From: Chinchilla lanigera
Taxonomy: Eukaryota; Chordata; Mammalia; Rodentia; Chinchillidae
Direction: 5' to 3'
Assembly (NCBI RefSeq): GCF_000276665.1
Contig: NW_004955417.1
Coordinates: 26,128,534 to 26,192,533 of the forward strand
DNA: 64,000 nt
Shown here: positions 11,581 to 21,935 of the stretch, one piece after another
How the letters are laid out: each line of letters opens with the position of its first letter
Numbering within the stretch: the first letter of the stretch is position 1
The notes under the pieces: model-generated
The model's database searches: none
What the model was told of the DNA's origin: nothing
Seen by the model: the letters and a program-made list of their open reading frames with translations, nothing else
Position numbers and translations under genes: made by a program

Positions 11581-12104
11581 CACATCCCTTTCGTGTGGGC
11601 AACTCTGTCACCATTGCTATGTTTTGGCTTTCAGTTAGCTGAAACTCAGACTTATATATCCAAGGTCTTCTGAGAGAGCCCCTGCAAAGTTGTTTGAAAG
11701 AGATGCTCCAATATGATCGTCTTTTCTTCTGAAGAGTGGGTCTTTGGTAGCCCTCACGTGGTTATGCTTTCCGCTCTGTCTTCCTGAACGAAGCTTCCTG
11801 AACGAAGGAAACGCGTGCTGCTGTCCGTATCACCTGCACCATCACACCTAAGTAAGCCAGCTGTAGATAGCAGTCAGAATTTCACAGGGCATGCAAAACA
11901 CTTTGCTGTTTTTTACAGTATTATTGTTCCAGAAAAATCAAGGAATTTAAAAATTTATTTTGATTGGTGGAATTTCCTTCTCTCCTTCTCTCCCTTCCTT
12001 CTTTTCCTTTCTTTTTTTTTTAAAAAGAGACCTGTTGCTTGTCCAGTAGAATCAATTTAGTGTGAACTTAGATTCTGCCCCTGAAAGTCCATTGTAGCCA
12101 TTAG
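11581..12104. other. no recognised feature
   Basis: Intron-like DNA containing a direct CTTCCTGAACGAA repeat at about 11781-11806 and a pyrimidine-rich tract at 11975-12020. Confidence 0.35.
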
Positions 12105-12120
12105 TGAATTCTTATATCCT

Positions 12121-12329
12121 TTTTTTTTCTCCCCAGTACTTGGGCTCTAACCCACGGCCTCATACATACTAAGAAACTGGTCTACCACGGAGCCCCATCT
12201 CCAGTCCTTTGCAGAACTTTATTTTGAGACAGGGACTTGCTAAGTTGCCTAAACTGGCCTGAAGCGTGCACCCTCCCTCCTCAGCTGCCAGGAGTAACTG
12301 GGATCCCAGGCAGGTGATGCTGTGCCCAG
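12121..12329 (-). repeat. B4-type SINE, minus strand
   Basis: A poly-T start and ID-like segment precede the antisense B1 module TTTGAGACAGGGACTTGCTA. A diverged 18-bp duplication flanks it: TGAATTCTTATATCCTTT at 12105-12122 and TGAGTTCTGAGATCCTTT at 12330-12347 (15 of 18 identical). Confidence 0.75.
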
Positions 12330-12525
12330 TGAGTTCTGAGATCCTTTCAAGGCTAATGTTACCACGGTTTTTTCTTTGGAGAATGAGGCAGCTTGGGAAT
12401 AGCAGAATGGCGGTGAAGACAGATAGATATTTAAATATACATATGTAATGATTGCATACATTCTTAGACATGGAAAATATATGTGATTATTTCAGAATGT
12501 TTACTGTCACCTTCAAAAGGAAATA

Positions 12526-13070
12526 CACAGCGTGACCGAAAAGTAATGTAAATATTTAAATTTCTTTAAGAGAATTACAGTGAAAGGCACATTGCCTTTC
12601 TCTCCCTCAGCATTCTCCCCCTCACTTTGAACACAGTTATCTCATCATCTTGGCCTCTTTCTGAAGCCCTTCTGGAAGTCCTCTTGCAAAAGTGACTTTA
12701 TGAGGTATGATCACAGGTAAGGTAAATGTTGCTTCCAAGTCCAATTCAATGGAAAGGAGGGCTCTGCGACCATTACGATATATCCTTATCTGCTTATTCA
12801 CTACATCTGGCACTCTGCAGCTTGCAGCTCTTCCCCAAAACCAGAATGACCAGGGGAGTCAAATGTTTTGTATCTATTCAGCCTCAGCAGCATAACTAAA
12901 GACATTCATGAAAAAGGACTTCTAGAACTGCTTCAGAAAGTGTCAAAGATGATGGGCTACATGTGTCCAAATGAGCAGTATTGTTCTGAGGAGGATTTAT
13001 GGCATGTGTCTTTTACTGTAATTTTTTTTTTCTGTTTACACACACAGTATATTTTCTGATCACACCTCGT
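12526..13070. mobile_element. mariner-derived element, copy 1 (outward-facing arms)
   Basis: Bounded by TA (12524-12525 and 13070-13071). The termini are near-inverted: CACAGCGTGACCGAAAAGTA at the left and, reverse-complemented, CGAGGTGTGATCAGAAAATA at the right. Translating 12700-12580 on the minus strand gives a broken DFQKGFRKR segment followed by a VQSEGE-like stretch. Translating about 12790-13000 on the plus strand gives LFPKTRMT, RGVKCFVSIQ and then the same exit region. Both are the C-terminal part of a mariner transposase (the family order LFPK..K, RFD..DIQ, FQ..F..W, GEYFEGD is established knowledge). Both arms carry stops and frameshifts. It is non-coding and non-autonomous. Confidence 0.75.
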
Positions 13071-13586
13071 ATATTCTTTTTCAATCTTTTTGAAATGGTT
13101 CACCTAGCCTTGTATACAATTTTCCAAATTTTGATAAGTGACTTAACTACAGAAGATATATCTCTATTATTAAAAAAAAACAATGCAAGTGCCATGATTA
13201 ATGGCTCCCATGTTGAGAAATAACCAGAAAAGGGGAGATATACACAGCACCGGAGCCCAGGCTTGGTGGACGGGGAGTAGGATCAGCTTTCGTCTGCAAT
13301 ATTTGCTGTTCAGGAATGCACAGTAGACAGACACTATGGTTCTCCAAGACTCTCAAGAGTGCTCTCTCAAATGTCATTTGCAATTTGGCATAAATTGTGT
13401 AAAATATCATTTGGGCCCTCAACTGAAACAGAAAAGCAAGCAAACTAAAAAGACTCCTGCAGGTGGAATGGGGCCCTCAGGTCCTGAGTTTGTATTTCTC
13501 AATGTAAGTAATTGAGTTAAGGTCTCAATTCCTACCTGAGTCTACCCCCAGATTGCACTGGGCGAGTTCACCCTCAGTGCTGTGAT
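13071..13586. other. no recognised feature
   Basis: Intron-like DNA with a short poly-A at about 13172-13180. Confidence 0.35.
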
Positions 13587-13659
13587 CCAAGTTCATGTTC
13601 AGGTAGAGCTTCAAGGACCAAGTTCATGTTCAGGTAGAGCTTCAGATAGAGCTTCAAGG
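13587..13659 (+). repeat. 31-bp tandem duplication
   Basis: CCAAGTTCATGTTCAGGTAG plus 11 further bases at 13587-13617 is repeated from 13618, followed by an extra partial GATAGAGCTTCAAGG. This is a local tandem duplication, unlike transposition. Confidence 0.85.
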
Positions 13660-14370
13660 CTTACACAGCCATCGCACTACAAGATCTACTTCTGGAACTG
13701 GCCAGACGGCCTCCTGTCTTCTACTTTAAGTTACACTCATACATCCTCACAGAAGATAGGTAGAATTTGTTTCCTGCTGTGTGATTCCACACAAGACTAG
13801 CTGATTTTATATTGTGCTCTTCCCCAAAAAGTAAGATAAAGCTACTAGATGTTTCCCACCTCTTTGCAAACTCCCAGTTGTCGAGAATTAAATACTGTAG
13901 ACTGGCAGCAAAAACAAATGAAAGTAAACCAAAATATTATTCCCAAAGCTCCAAAAATATGACTTGCATGAAGATAAAATGTGAGCATAGTGTACTTGAA
14001 TCTCTTGGGATGCCTGAATTCTCTGCCTTTTTTATTCTCCTCTGGGAACATATTTAATCCAGAGGAGAGTATTTTTGGATAAGTGTCTGGACTTTGCTCC
14101 TCATAAATGCTCCTACTATCTTAGAAATCATCTTTAGCCATGGAAGGGTTAACCCAGGTCCCAAGGTAGAGTTTAAGGGGCAAGAACATCTGGTTCTGGT
14201 CAACCCTGGAAAGTGCAATCTGATCCTCAGTTATCCCTTCATCATCCAAGGAGAGTGAGCTATGAGACCTCTTAAGGCTTCCTGTCCTTACAGTGCTCTG
14301 GGATGGGACAGTTGCTGGGAGAAGTAAGCTGCCTCTTTCTGCTTTACCTTGGTAATTCCAAGAAGTCTAA
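13660..14370. other. no recognised feature
   Basis: Intron-like DNA, no repeat or exon identified. Confidence 0.35.
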
Positions 14371-14373
14371 GTT

Positions 14374-14474
14374 TTTTTTGTTTTTTTTTGGTTTTTGTCC
14401 GGTACTGGGAACCGAACTCACGACCTTGCGCTTGCCAGGCAGGCGCTTTGCCGCTGAGCTAAATCCCCAGCCCA
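14374..14474 (-). repeat. young ID SINE, minus strand
   Basis: An intact reverse-complement ID with CCGGTACTGGGAACCGAACT, GCGCTTGCCAGGCAGGCGC and TGAGCTAAATCCCCAGCCC. A perfect 16-bp duplication CCAAGAAGTCTAAGTT lies at 14358-14373 and 14475-14490, so the insertion is recent. Confidence 0.95.
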
Positions 14475-14490
14475 CCAAGAAGTCTAAGTT

Positions 14491-15009
14491 ATCTAAGCAT
14501 TCTCAGATCTTTCACATTTCAAACAGTAATATGAGGATCCCAGACACCTATCCTCAGAATATTCTGGAAAGATCTGTCAAGGGTTGGTAGGCATGGTTTA
14601 CTGATGAGGGCATAAGTTTAGCAAGACTGAGGGACTTCAGCACAGTTACTAGAATTCAGGTTTTCTGGGTCAAATGTGAGTGCTCATTCCCCGAGAACTG
14701 GAAGAATCACTGCTTTATACAACATTGTGCAATTATGTTAAGGCCACCAACTTTGAAACCTGGTTCACCTGTCCCTCTTGCCGCTGGCCTCAGTATTGTG
14801 TAAACATTCCAATAATTTCCAAAATAATTATTGACTAATCCGTAAACAGCCTGTGCTAGACACGTTTATGAGATTTTTTTAAAAAATAGGGCTCAGTGTT
14901 TGCTCTCTAGGGATGGGCAATCTGGATTTTAAAAGGAAAGAATTATGTAAAATTACCAGAAACCTAGCGCTAAAACTAAGAATAATAGGTCTCGCAGCAC
15001 GTGTCAGAC
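14491..15009. other. no recognised feature
   Basis: Intron-like DNA without an identified repeat. Confidence 0.35.
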
Positions 15010-15185
15010 ACAGAACAAAGTGTTTTACTCATCTGATTTACTCCGTGCAACAACTCTCCACGGCAGTGTGATTATTCACTGGACAGCAGAGGAAATTATT
15101 GAATAACTTGCTCAAGGTCATAGTGGGCTAATGACCGAGCTGGGATCCAACCCCCTCTGACAGATGCCGAAGTCCTGGAGAGTTT
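15010..15185 (+). repeat. MIR
   Basis: CAACTCTCCACGGCAGTGTG, AACTTGCTCAAGGTCATAGT and GACCGAGCTGGGATCCAACC give the complete MIR core and tail order. Confidence 0.8.
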
Positions 15186-15900
15186 CACTGTACCTCTCTG
15201 ACTCACTCGACATACACAGGGGCCAATTGTGGTGGGGACTGAACACACTGCAAGTGGGGGAGTTGGACTTCCGGGGAAGGGCAGGGCCAGAGAGGTGAGC
15301 CATGGAGTTGGCACTGGGAAGAAATGGTAGGCATGGATTGGTGCAGACCAGGGTGGGTGAGGAGGGTACAGATGGGCAGGAAAAGCATGAGTAATAGTGG
15401 ATTGATGGATCAGCACCACAGAACGTGTTACACTCAGAGCCCATGTCTTACTTGGCTGGAGATCCATAGGGTAGACAGCTATGTTCTTGGAGCTGGCTTT
15501 ACAACTGTGTGTCTTTGTTCTAAAGGGGAATTTGGTGCTTCTGGCTTCCGGAGTGCAGGTACTTCCTGGGTTGAATGAAAAGCAAGGTTTTGTAACACCT
15601 GAGAGAGGAGAATGCAGGGGCTCCCTGGGGAAGTCAGACGAACAATCCGTTTCCTTAGGGAGCGGTGGAGGAGAGTGTTATGCACATTTGTTTCCCAACA
15701 CTGGGCTTTGCACATGTTCTTGAAAAGGTAATTCAAATTTTGTACCAACCAAAGTCACAAACCACGATTTTTACCCACTGGTGTATTTTGAAAAATCAGT
15801 ACATTTTACCTAAAAATATGTTCTCTATTTTTTTTTTGAAAAAACAAATCAGATGCTCATCCACCTTGAATCTACAATTCCCCTTATGGTAACAAGGACT
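15186..15900. other. no recognised feature
   Basis: G-rich stretch (15.2-15.4 kb), then ordinary DNA. Several overlapping open frames on both strands share no known domain. Confidence 0.35.
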
Positions 15901-15904
15901 ACAT

Positions 15905-16095
15905 GGATGTAGGGCCTACTGAGTTCCAGGCAGAGTTTTTACAGTGTAACTTCTTCAGTCCTTACAATAACATCATGAGGTAGGAATGGTGGTTGTATCC
16001 ATTTTTTATATTAGAAAACTGAGGCAGGGGAGGGTTTAGAACTCAGACTTGAAACTAGGTATTATGGCTGTGAAGCCCAACCATGAACCAAGAAT
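15905..16095 (+). repeat. MIR
   Basis: TACAATAACATCATGAGGTA then AGAAAACTGAGGCAGGGGAG: MIR core. Confidence 0.7.
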
Positions 16096-16317
16096 ACTGT
16101 CTTGCGTGGCAGTTTGTACCTGGAGCTGACCTGCTATTTTGCATATGGCTATTCAAAACTTGGCTGAGAATTTGTGCTACTCCTCCTGTAGAGAAATGGA
16201 GGCTTACATTCTCTCTCATCACAGAGATAAAGTCTAAGGAGAAACCTTAGTCATTGTACTATAAATGTATATTAAAGATACACATTTCTAGTCATAGAAC
16301 AAAGAAACATGCAGTTT

Positions 16318-16450
16318 ATTTGTTCATTGATTCATTCATCCATTCCATTAGTCATTCAACAAATATTGAGCATTTACTCAGGAAAAAACAGGAGCCAGGC
16401 CCTGGGTAATAGATAGAAATATAAGATACAGTCTTTCTCCTCTAAAAGTG
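16318..16450 (+). repeat. L2/MIR-type 3' relic
   Basis: ATTCATTCATCC and CATTCAACAAATATTGAGCA then GGAGCCAGGCCCTGGGTAAT match the common L2-like motif. Confidence 0.5.
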
Positions 16451-16659
16451 CATGCTGTGAGATTATCTACGGAGCTTCTGCCCTTGAAAGCTATTGCTAA
16501 AGAGAGGGACTAAACTACTACTGCCACTGGAATGACCATCACTACAACCAAGAAAAATTATATATGGTAATGGTAACCAAATAGCCTTTTACAGCTTACC
16601 AAAAAAATTATAATGTACTATCTCTCTTGGTGTCCAAAATGACTGAGAAATAGGAAGGA

Positions 16660-16745
16660 CAAATCTTTTCTCAATTTTACACATGAAGAAATGGAAGAAC
16701 AGAGAGTGTAAACCCGAGGTCTAATGCTGGTAGGTGGTAGGGATG
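16660..16745 (+). repeat. MIR fragment
   Basis: TCAATTTTACACATGAAGAA then GGTGGTAGGGATGGAGCTAG: MIR core fragment. Confidence 0.5.
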
Positions 16746-16972
16746 GAGCTAGTTCTTCTGGGTTCTGGTTCAAGGGGGTGATGCCGAGTATCAGCCTTGT
16801 GATGCAAAAGGCAGAGGAAGGAGAGACATAATGTGATAGGGCTGTGAGCTACACAGGGCCCCAGGCAAGGACCACGTCACCTGGAAGACCTGGACCCTCT
16901 CAGCTACTCGCAAAGGCACTCGCCACTGACCAAGGATGAGGTGGGTGGCAGGACTTGGGCTTTGGCACAGTG

Positions 16973-17024
16973 CTGACTGAAGGATAAGCATTGTACAGTT
17001 CTGACTGAAGGATAAGCGTTGTAC
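16973..17024 (+). repeat. tandem duplication, 28-bp period
   Basis: CTGACTGAAGGATAAGCATT plus GTAC at 16973-16996 recurs at 17001-17024 with one mismatch (CATT/CGTT). Confidence 0.85.
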
Positions 17025-17444
17025 TTTTGGGGAGAATGGACCTCCAGCGGGGACCCAGGGACCGACCCCACCTCCTCATGGGGGGGCATGGCTCAGGAGA
17101 AGCAGGGGCAGCTTTTCACTCCACCACCCGAAGATCCTGGGTGAGTACGTTGGAATCTGCCCACCTGATCTCCTCTTCCTCTTCCTCCTCCTTGGAAAGT
17201 GGTATTTGGAGCCAGACACTCAGGCTGGCATTGGAGTCAGAGGGGACTGAAGTGCAGCAGGAGACCTGTGTGACGCAGGCAGGGCAGAGAAACCTGGTGT
17301 CCTCAAGGAAACAGCAAGAGTCAACTACGGAAGGGTGTAGACCAAAGCCATTCCACTCAGAAAAGAAACAAGGCGGGTGAGGCAGTCCCAAAATGGCTCT
17401 CAGCCTCATTCTCACAAAAATTTAAACAATAACATTGATTTTGG
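17025..17444. other. no recognised feature
   Basis: Includes open frames of 117 (plus) and 99 (minus) codons without recognisable domains. A CTCTTCCTCTTCCTCCTCC run at about 17170-17191 gives a Ser/Glu-rich translation. Confidence 0.35.
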
Positions 17445-17541
17445 AGGCTGGGGATATAGCTCAGTGGCATAAGCGCCTGCCTGGCAAGCGCAAGGTCATA
17501 AGTTCGATCCCTGGTACCGCAAAAACAAAACAAAACAAAAA
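17445..17541 (+). repeat. ID SINE, plus strand
   Basis: GGCTGGGGATATAGCTCAGT (A box), GCGCCTGCCTGGCAAGCGCA, GTTCGATCCCTGGTACCGC (B box and tail), then an A-rich CAAAACAAAAC tail. It is a retrocopy; the tRNA-like core is not a functional tRNA gene. Confidence 0.92.
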
Positions 17542-17912
17542 ACTATGGATTTAATCTCAGCAAAGTTTGGTGACAGCAACCTTCAAGGTGGTGTAGGGAG
17601 ACAGTGCTCATTCCGTCAGGGGACCACACATGAAAATATCTTTTCTAGAGATCTTTTTGGAATCACTGATGTTGTGCATACGCTTTGGACCAGTGATCCT
17701 ACTTTGGGGAGTTTTGCAGACAGACGGACTCACCCAAGTGCATGAAGACACCAGGCCAAGAAGTTCATCGCAACTTTTTTTTTTTACAATAGCAAAACCC
17801 TGGAAGCAATTTCGATGCCCATACATAAGGAAGATCAGGCAAACATTTTTAAAGATGTACAAACTATCCTTAGCAAAAGAGCAAGTGGTTGAATAGCATA
17901 GTATGAGCTTTT

Positions 17913-18064
17913 TTTTTTTTTTTTTTTTGGTTTTTCTCCGGTACTGGGAACCGAACTCACTTTTTTTTTTTTTTTTTTTGGTTTTTCTCCGGTACTGGGA
18001 ACCGAACTCACGACCTTGCGCTTGCCAGGCAGGCACTTTGCCGCTGAGCTAAATCCCCAGCCCC
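17913..18064 (-). repeat. young ID SINE with a tandem-duplicated 3' tail
   Basis: A 14-bp duplication TAGTATGAGCTTTT lies at 17899-17912 and 18065-18078. Inside it, poly-T plus GGTTTTTCTCCGGTACTGGG and ACCGAACTCAC occur twice in a row (ending at 17960 and 18011, period 51 bp) before the rest of the ID (GACCTTGCGCTTGCC through CCCCAGCCC). The 32 bases after each T-run are identical. Confidence 0.95.
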
Positions 18065-18261
18065 TAGTATGAGCTTTTATATAAAACAATAAATGGGTAC
18101 ACGCATTTGTGTGTGTGTGGCCTTGTGACTCTGCATGTCTCTGCAGGTATGGGGCTGATTTGAAAGGATGCATATACAACAACAACAGTTGCTAATGATA
18201 GTGAGACTTAGAGTGGGGCGACTGGTGTGGGAAGGAGTTTTAAATTTTTACTTTATCACCT

Positions 18262-18326
18262 TATACAACTTGAATATGTATACAACTTGAATATGTATAC
18301 AACTTAAATATACAACTTGAATATGT
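18262..18326 (+). repeat. short tandem repeat, ~17-bp unit
   Basis: TATACAACTTGAATATG repeated about four times, the third unit shortened. Confidence 0.85.
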
Positions 18327-18474
18327 TTAAAATGAGCATTTATTTCTTTTATAATTCAAATAATGTTCAAATAAGTAACAAGGAAGTTAAATAAATAAGA
18401 ATATCCAATACTAGGAAGTGCTATCAATATTTAGTCCAAAGTACCAAAAGTACTAACAGTATTGTTAATAGCAC

Positions 18475-18790
18475 ACACTTATATAGCCTTCCTTTGTACT
18501 AGACAATGTTTTAAGCATTATACAGTAACGCTTGATACGTTTTACACATTACCTCTTTAATATGTTTGAAGTATAGTACATTAACTCCTTAATACACATC
18601 ACACATTAACTGTTTCATATGTTTTAAATATTAACTCTTTCATATGTTAATAGCATGATACATTAACTCTGTGATACATAAAATAATCCTGGAGGCGGTC
18701 ACTGTGCATATTACCATTTCAGTGATAAGGAACTGGGACGAAGGCTTCACTTACTCCAGGACTCACAGCAGGGAGGCCATTGTGCAGGTC
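18475..18790 (+). repeat. MIR relic expanded by internal degenerate repeats
   Basis: GCACACACTTATATAGCCTT begins a MIR-like unit and GATAAGGAACTGGGACGAAG with ACTCCAGGACTCACAGCAGG ends it. Between them (about 18540-18680) a 25-35-bp motif, ACATTAACTC then TTTAATATGTT-like, recurs about five times. Confidence 0.6.
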
Positions 18791-20414
18791 TGGGGGAGGA
18801 GCCTGTGGGTTGTGCCTGTGACCTCCCTCCCACCTTGCTTCTCTAGGTAAGATGGAAAACCACAGCTCAGGGTGGAGCTGAGAACTGATCTAGAACTAGC
18901 AAAAAGGAGCCAGAAAATCGCTGTCTCAGCGTTGGAGGGGTAAAGCCAGCAGTGGCTCCTGGTGGTCAGATGAGATGTATTGCTTCTAAAGGCCAGACAG
19001 ACAGTATTTCTCCCGGCATGAGTTTGGCTAACTTGATTATTGTGTCAGCTAAGAGTTAAGGGGAGCTGCATAATAGGAATCCAATAAAATAATTGCTTAA
19101 ATAAGATATAGGGTTTCTACCCATATAAAAGAAGTGCAGAGGTAGGGCAGAGCTCATGTGGTGAGTGCATGTCACCGGGGCCGCGTGCTCCCTCCAGCTG
19201 CCCACCTACCACTCATCTGTGGCCTTCAGACACGGTTGCAATGCACATAGCGTGTCCTCGGAGAGGAGTGGAAGGGTGGAGAGATTCCCAAGGAGGCCTC
19301 CAAAAAGCTGCCCAGTGCCGCTCCACTGGCAGATCTTGGCTTATAATCAAACTCACGACAGGGACGTTGGGAAAACCACTCTCTCCTCCAGACAGTCGTT
19401 TACCTGGGAAATAATTTAGGGTTCTGTTACTAAGGTCAGAAGAGAGAATGGATTTCAGAGTTGTTCTGCCAAAGACTATCAGTTCCTGGGTGCTGAGAAG
19501 GAAAGAGTTCCCGTCAGACAGGTTTGAAATAGTGATTCTACTCGCCACTTTGATCTAAGTGGACACGGAGGGATGACCGTAAGTGCCGGAGGGTGCAGGG
19601 CAGTGAGCAGATGCTGAGTGGGCACGAAGGACCCTAAGAAAGAGTGGAGGTGTTTGGAAGGGAACCTCCTCTTCACAGCTTTTATGAGGGTCAGACTTGA
19701 ACTTGGGCAGTTTTACTTTATTAGTGCATTTCCTACCGGAAGGCGCTACGGACAATTTCTGCAAGATCCTTTAACTTCTGACATCTGGAAAGCCGGAGGA
19801 GTACTGCGGCACTCACACACTGAGGAACTGAAGGTCATTTTCTGAAGTCGTTACTGCATGATCGGTTTCTCCACCTGGACTTACACAGGGATGGATTTCA
19901 TAACTCAGAGTTACAGTAGAGAATAATGAGGGAAAACCAAATGGAAACCAGCCCACGTTCAAGGCTAAACAAACCAGAGGTAAGGTCCTGCCAAGTATTT
20001 CTGCACTTCAGCACGGCAGAAAGACCATTCGTGTGCTAACCGGCATCCCTGATACTAACAAGACAGCCTGACTTTCAGCTAAGTGGCAGTGTTGGAAGGT
20101 CAGAAATTATTTTTTACCGTAGAAAGCATGAATGAAAATCTAGTGATTTACCCTTCAATTAAAAAGAAAATAAAACCAACCAAGACCCCAGTCATCATGC
20201 GGGAGGGAGACAGTGGCAAGTACGAATCACTCAGGATCTTCCTGGGACACGACTGAAAGCTGGGATCAGCAATCAGTGGCCTGGAGGTCAAAGGCAGCTC
20301 CTGGCACCTGTACATATGCAGCGACCAGTGGCTCCTTACTGTGTTAAATCACCAAAAAACATCAGAAAAAAAAGCAATGTTTCAGGACCCAGGAAAATCT
20401 TATGAAATTGGAAT
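18791..20414. other. no confidently recognised feature
   Basis: Intron-like DNA. Open frames at 19165-19548 on both strands are short and unrecognised. Confidence 0.35.
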
Positions 20415-20585
20415 TTCTGTATTTGTAAATAAAGTATTATTAGAACACAGTGTATCCAATGCTAAGTGTGTACTACGACTATTTTCATGTGACAGCAGTA
20501 CAGCTCATGGGCTCCAAAGCCCCATGTATTTGTCTGGCCCTTTACGAAAAGTTTGTCATATCTTCCTGTAAAGCACTGGGTGGAG
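20415..20585 (+). mobile_element. hAT-type non-autonomous transposon relic
   Basis: TTTGTAAATAAAGTATTATT then AGAACACAGTGTATCCAATG and TGTCTGGCCCTTTACGAAAA follow the order of the mammalian hAT MER element also seen at 10.9 kb. Confidence 0.6.
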
Positions 20586-21179
20586 AGGGAACCTCTATCC
20601 TCATCATCTAAAAGTCCTCTGTGCTCAAAAGATAAAAGTTTGAGTTGCAATTTCCTTACTGTTCAGATGCAAGCAATAACAATCTTCATAAGGAGGACAT
20701 GCGCTAATTCACGGATAGCACCCATCATGCATCCTAGATCCTAGAACACGGGAGGTGGGCCCTCGACGGGAGTTGTCGTATGCTCCTGTAAATTTATCAT
20801 TTGAGACTCAGCTTGCTGGCTGAGCTTTCCTTGCAGCCCTCAGCCTGGATGTGAGTCACTCAGCTCCCCTGGTTCTCCCGGCCCTCGCTTACTCACAGCT
20901 AGACCTCCAAAACTAGCCTCAGCTACTCACATAGTGCCTGGGGCTGTGAGCTACGACAGGCTCTCCGGGCACAGCTACCCAAGAGCTCCAAGGGAGAAAG
21001 AGCTGACCCATCCCCTCCCGCAGATTCCTTGGTTAGGTAAGTCAGTTCCCTGGGGAGAGGAGTAAGACAGCAGGCAGGAAGTGGTACTTGGGTGATGCCA
21101 CCACTAAGTGGGATGCGAGCCAGTGGAGGGCAGTGTTCCCCCTTAGCTGCTGGGCACCCCTTCTCTGAATGGAAGAGGG
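20586..21179. other. no recognised feature
   Basis: Intron-like DNA, no repeat identified. Confidence 0.35.
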
Positions 21180-21190
21180 AATTGGTCACA

Positions 21191-21352
21191 CGTGGCCGGG
21201 CATGGTGGCACACGCCTGTAATCCCAGCACTCGGGAGGCTGAAGCAGGATGATAGTTGCGAGTGTGAGACCAGCCTGGGCTACAAAGTGAGCTCAAGGCC
21301 AGCCTGAACTGCATAGCGAGACTCTGTCTCAAAAACACACACACACAAAAGA
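21191..21352 (+). repeat. B1 SINE with (CA)n tail, plus strand
   Basis: GGCCGGGCATGGTGGCACAC, CTGTAATCCCAGCACTCGGG, GAGACCAGCCTGGGCTACAA and GCGAGACTCTGTCTCAAAAA, then (AC)n. A perfect 11-bp duplication AATTGGTCACA lies at 21180-21190 and 21353-21363. Confidence 0.95.
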
Positions 21353-21602
21353 AATTGGTCACATATGCCATAGGGAAACCAGTCCTGTCCTTAGGAGGTC
21401 ACCCGCGCTACATAGTTTATGGAAACATGAGGAGGACCTTCCTGTTCTGTTATTTTCCCAACATTTATCTGTTTGAATGCTAGAGCATTGCCTAACATAA
21501 GTGAATGTGTATGCGCACACTCACACACACATGTACACATATGTAAAATGGAACTTCCATGTATCTCACACATGGAAAAGGAACTTCCACCCACACCGTG
21601 CA

Positions 21603-21935
21603 CACAGATGGTCCCCAGCTTAACAACCATTTGGATTACACTTTGTTGACTTCACAGTGATACAGGTGCAACACGTGTTCAGTAGAAGGCGCTCCCAGTT
21701 TTGCTCTTCCTCTAGACTATCCGCATGTGGTGTAACATTCTTTTGAAGCTGGGTGGTAGTAATGAGTCACAGGTCATAGTCGCTGCATGGACACGGATGC
21801 TCAGTGTCCCGTGTTGCTGCACTGGAATACTTGGCATGCTCGTTGTACTGCATACATCTTCACCCTATAATAGTTGTATACTCTACAGTGGGTTTATTGA
21901 GACATCACCCTATCCTAAGACAAGGAGTGCCTGTG
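21603..21935. mobile_element. Tigger-like element with degenerate inverted termini
   Basis: It starts CACAGATGGTCCCCAGCTTA and ends ...CCTAAGACAAGGAGTGCCTGTG, whose reverse complement CACAGGCACTCCTTGTCTTA shares the ends. The interior (GTTCAGTAGAAGG, GTGGGTTTATTGAGACATCA) matches a common mammalian Tc1/Tigger-group MITE as I remember it. Confidence 0.55.

Noticed and set aside
17445..17541. tRNA-Ala gene
   Set aside because: It has A- and B-box-like sequence, but the cloverleaf is degraded, the copy is A-tailed and many near-identical copies are dispersed. It is an ID SINE.
17608..18036. 142-codon minus frame with a repeated Lys-rich motif
   Set aside because: It is the translation of the duplicated poly-T/A tail of an ID SINE; the internal repeat is the SINE tail duplication.
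18262..18680. CRISPR-like array
   Set aside because: Repeats are head-to-tail, degenerate and without unique spacers. The window is mammalian.
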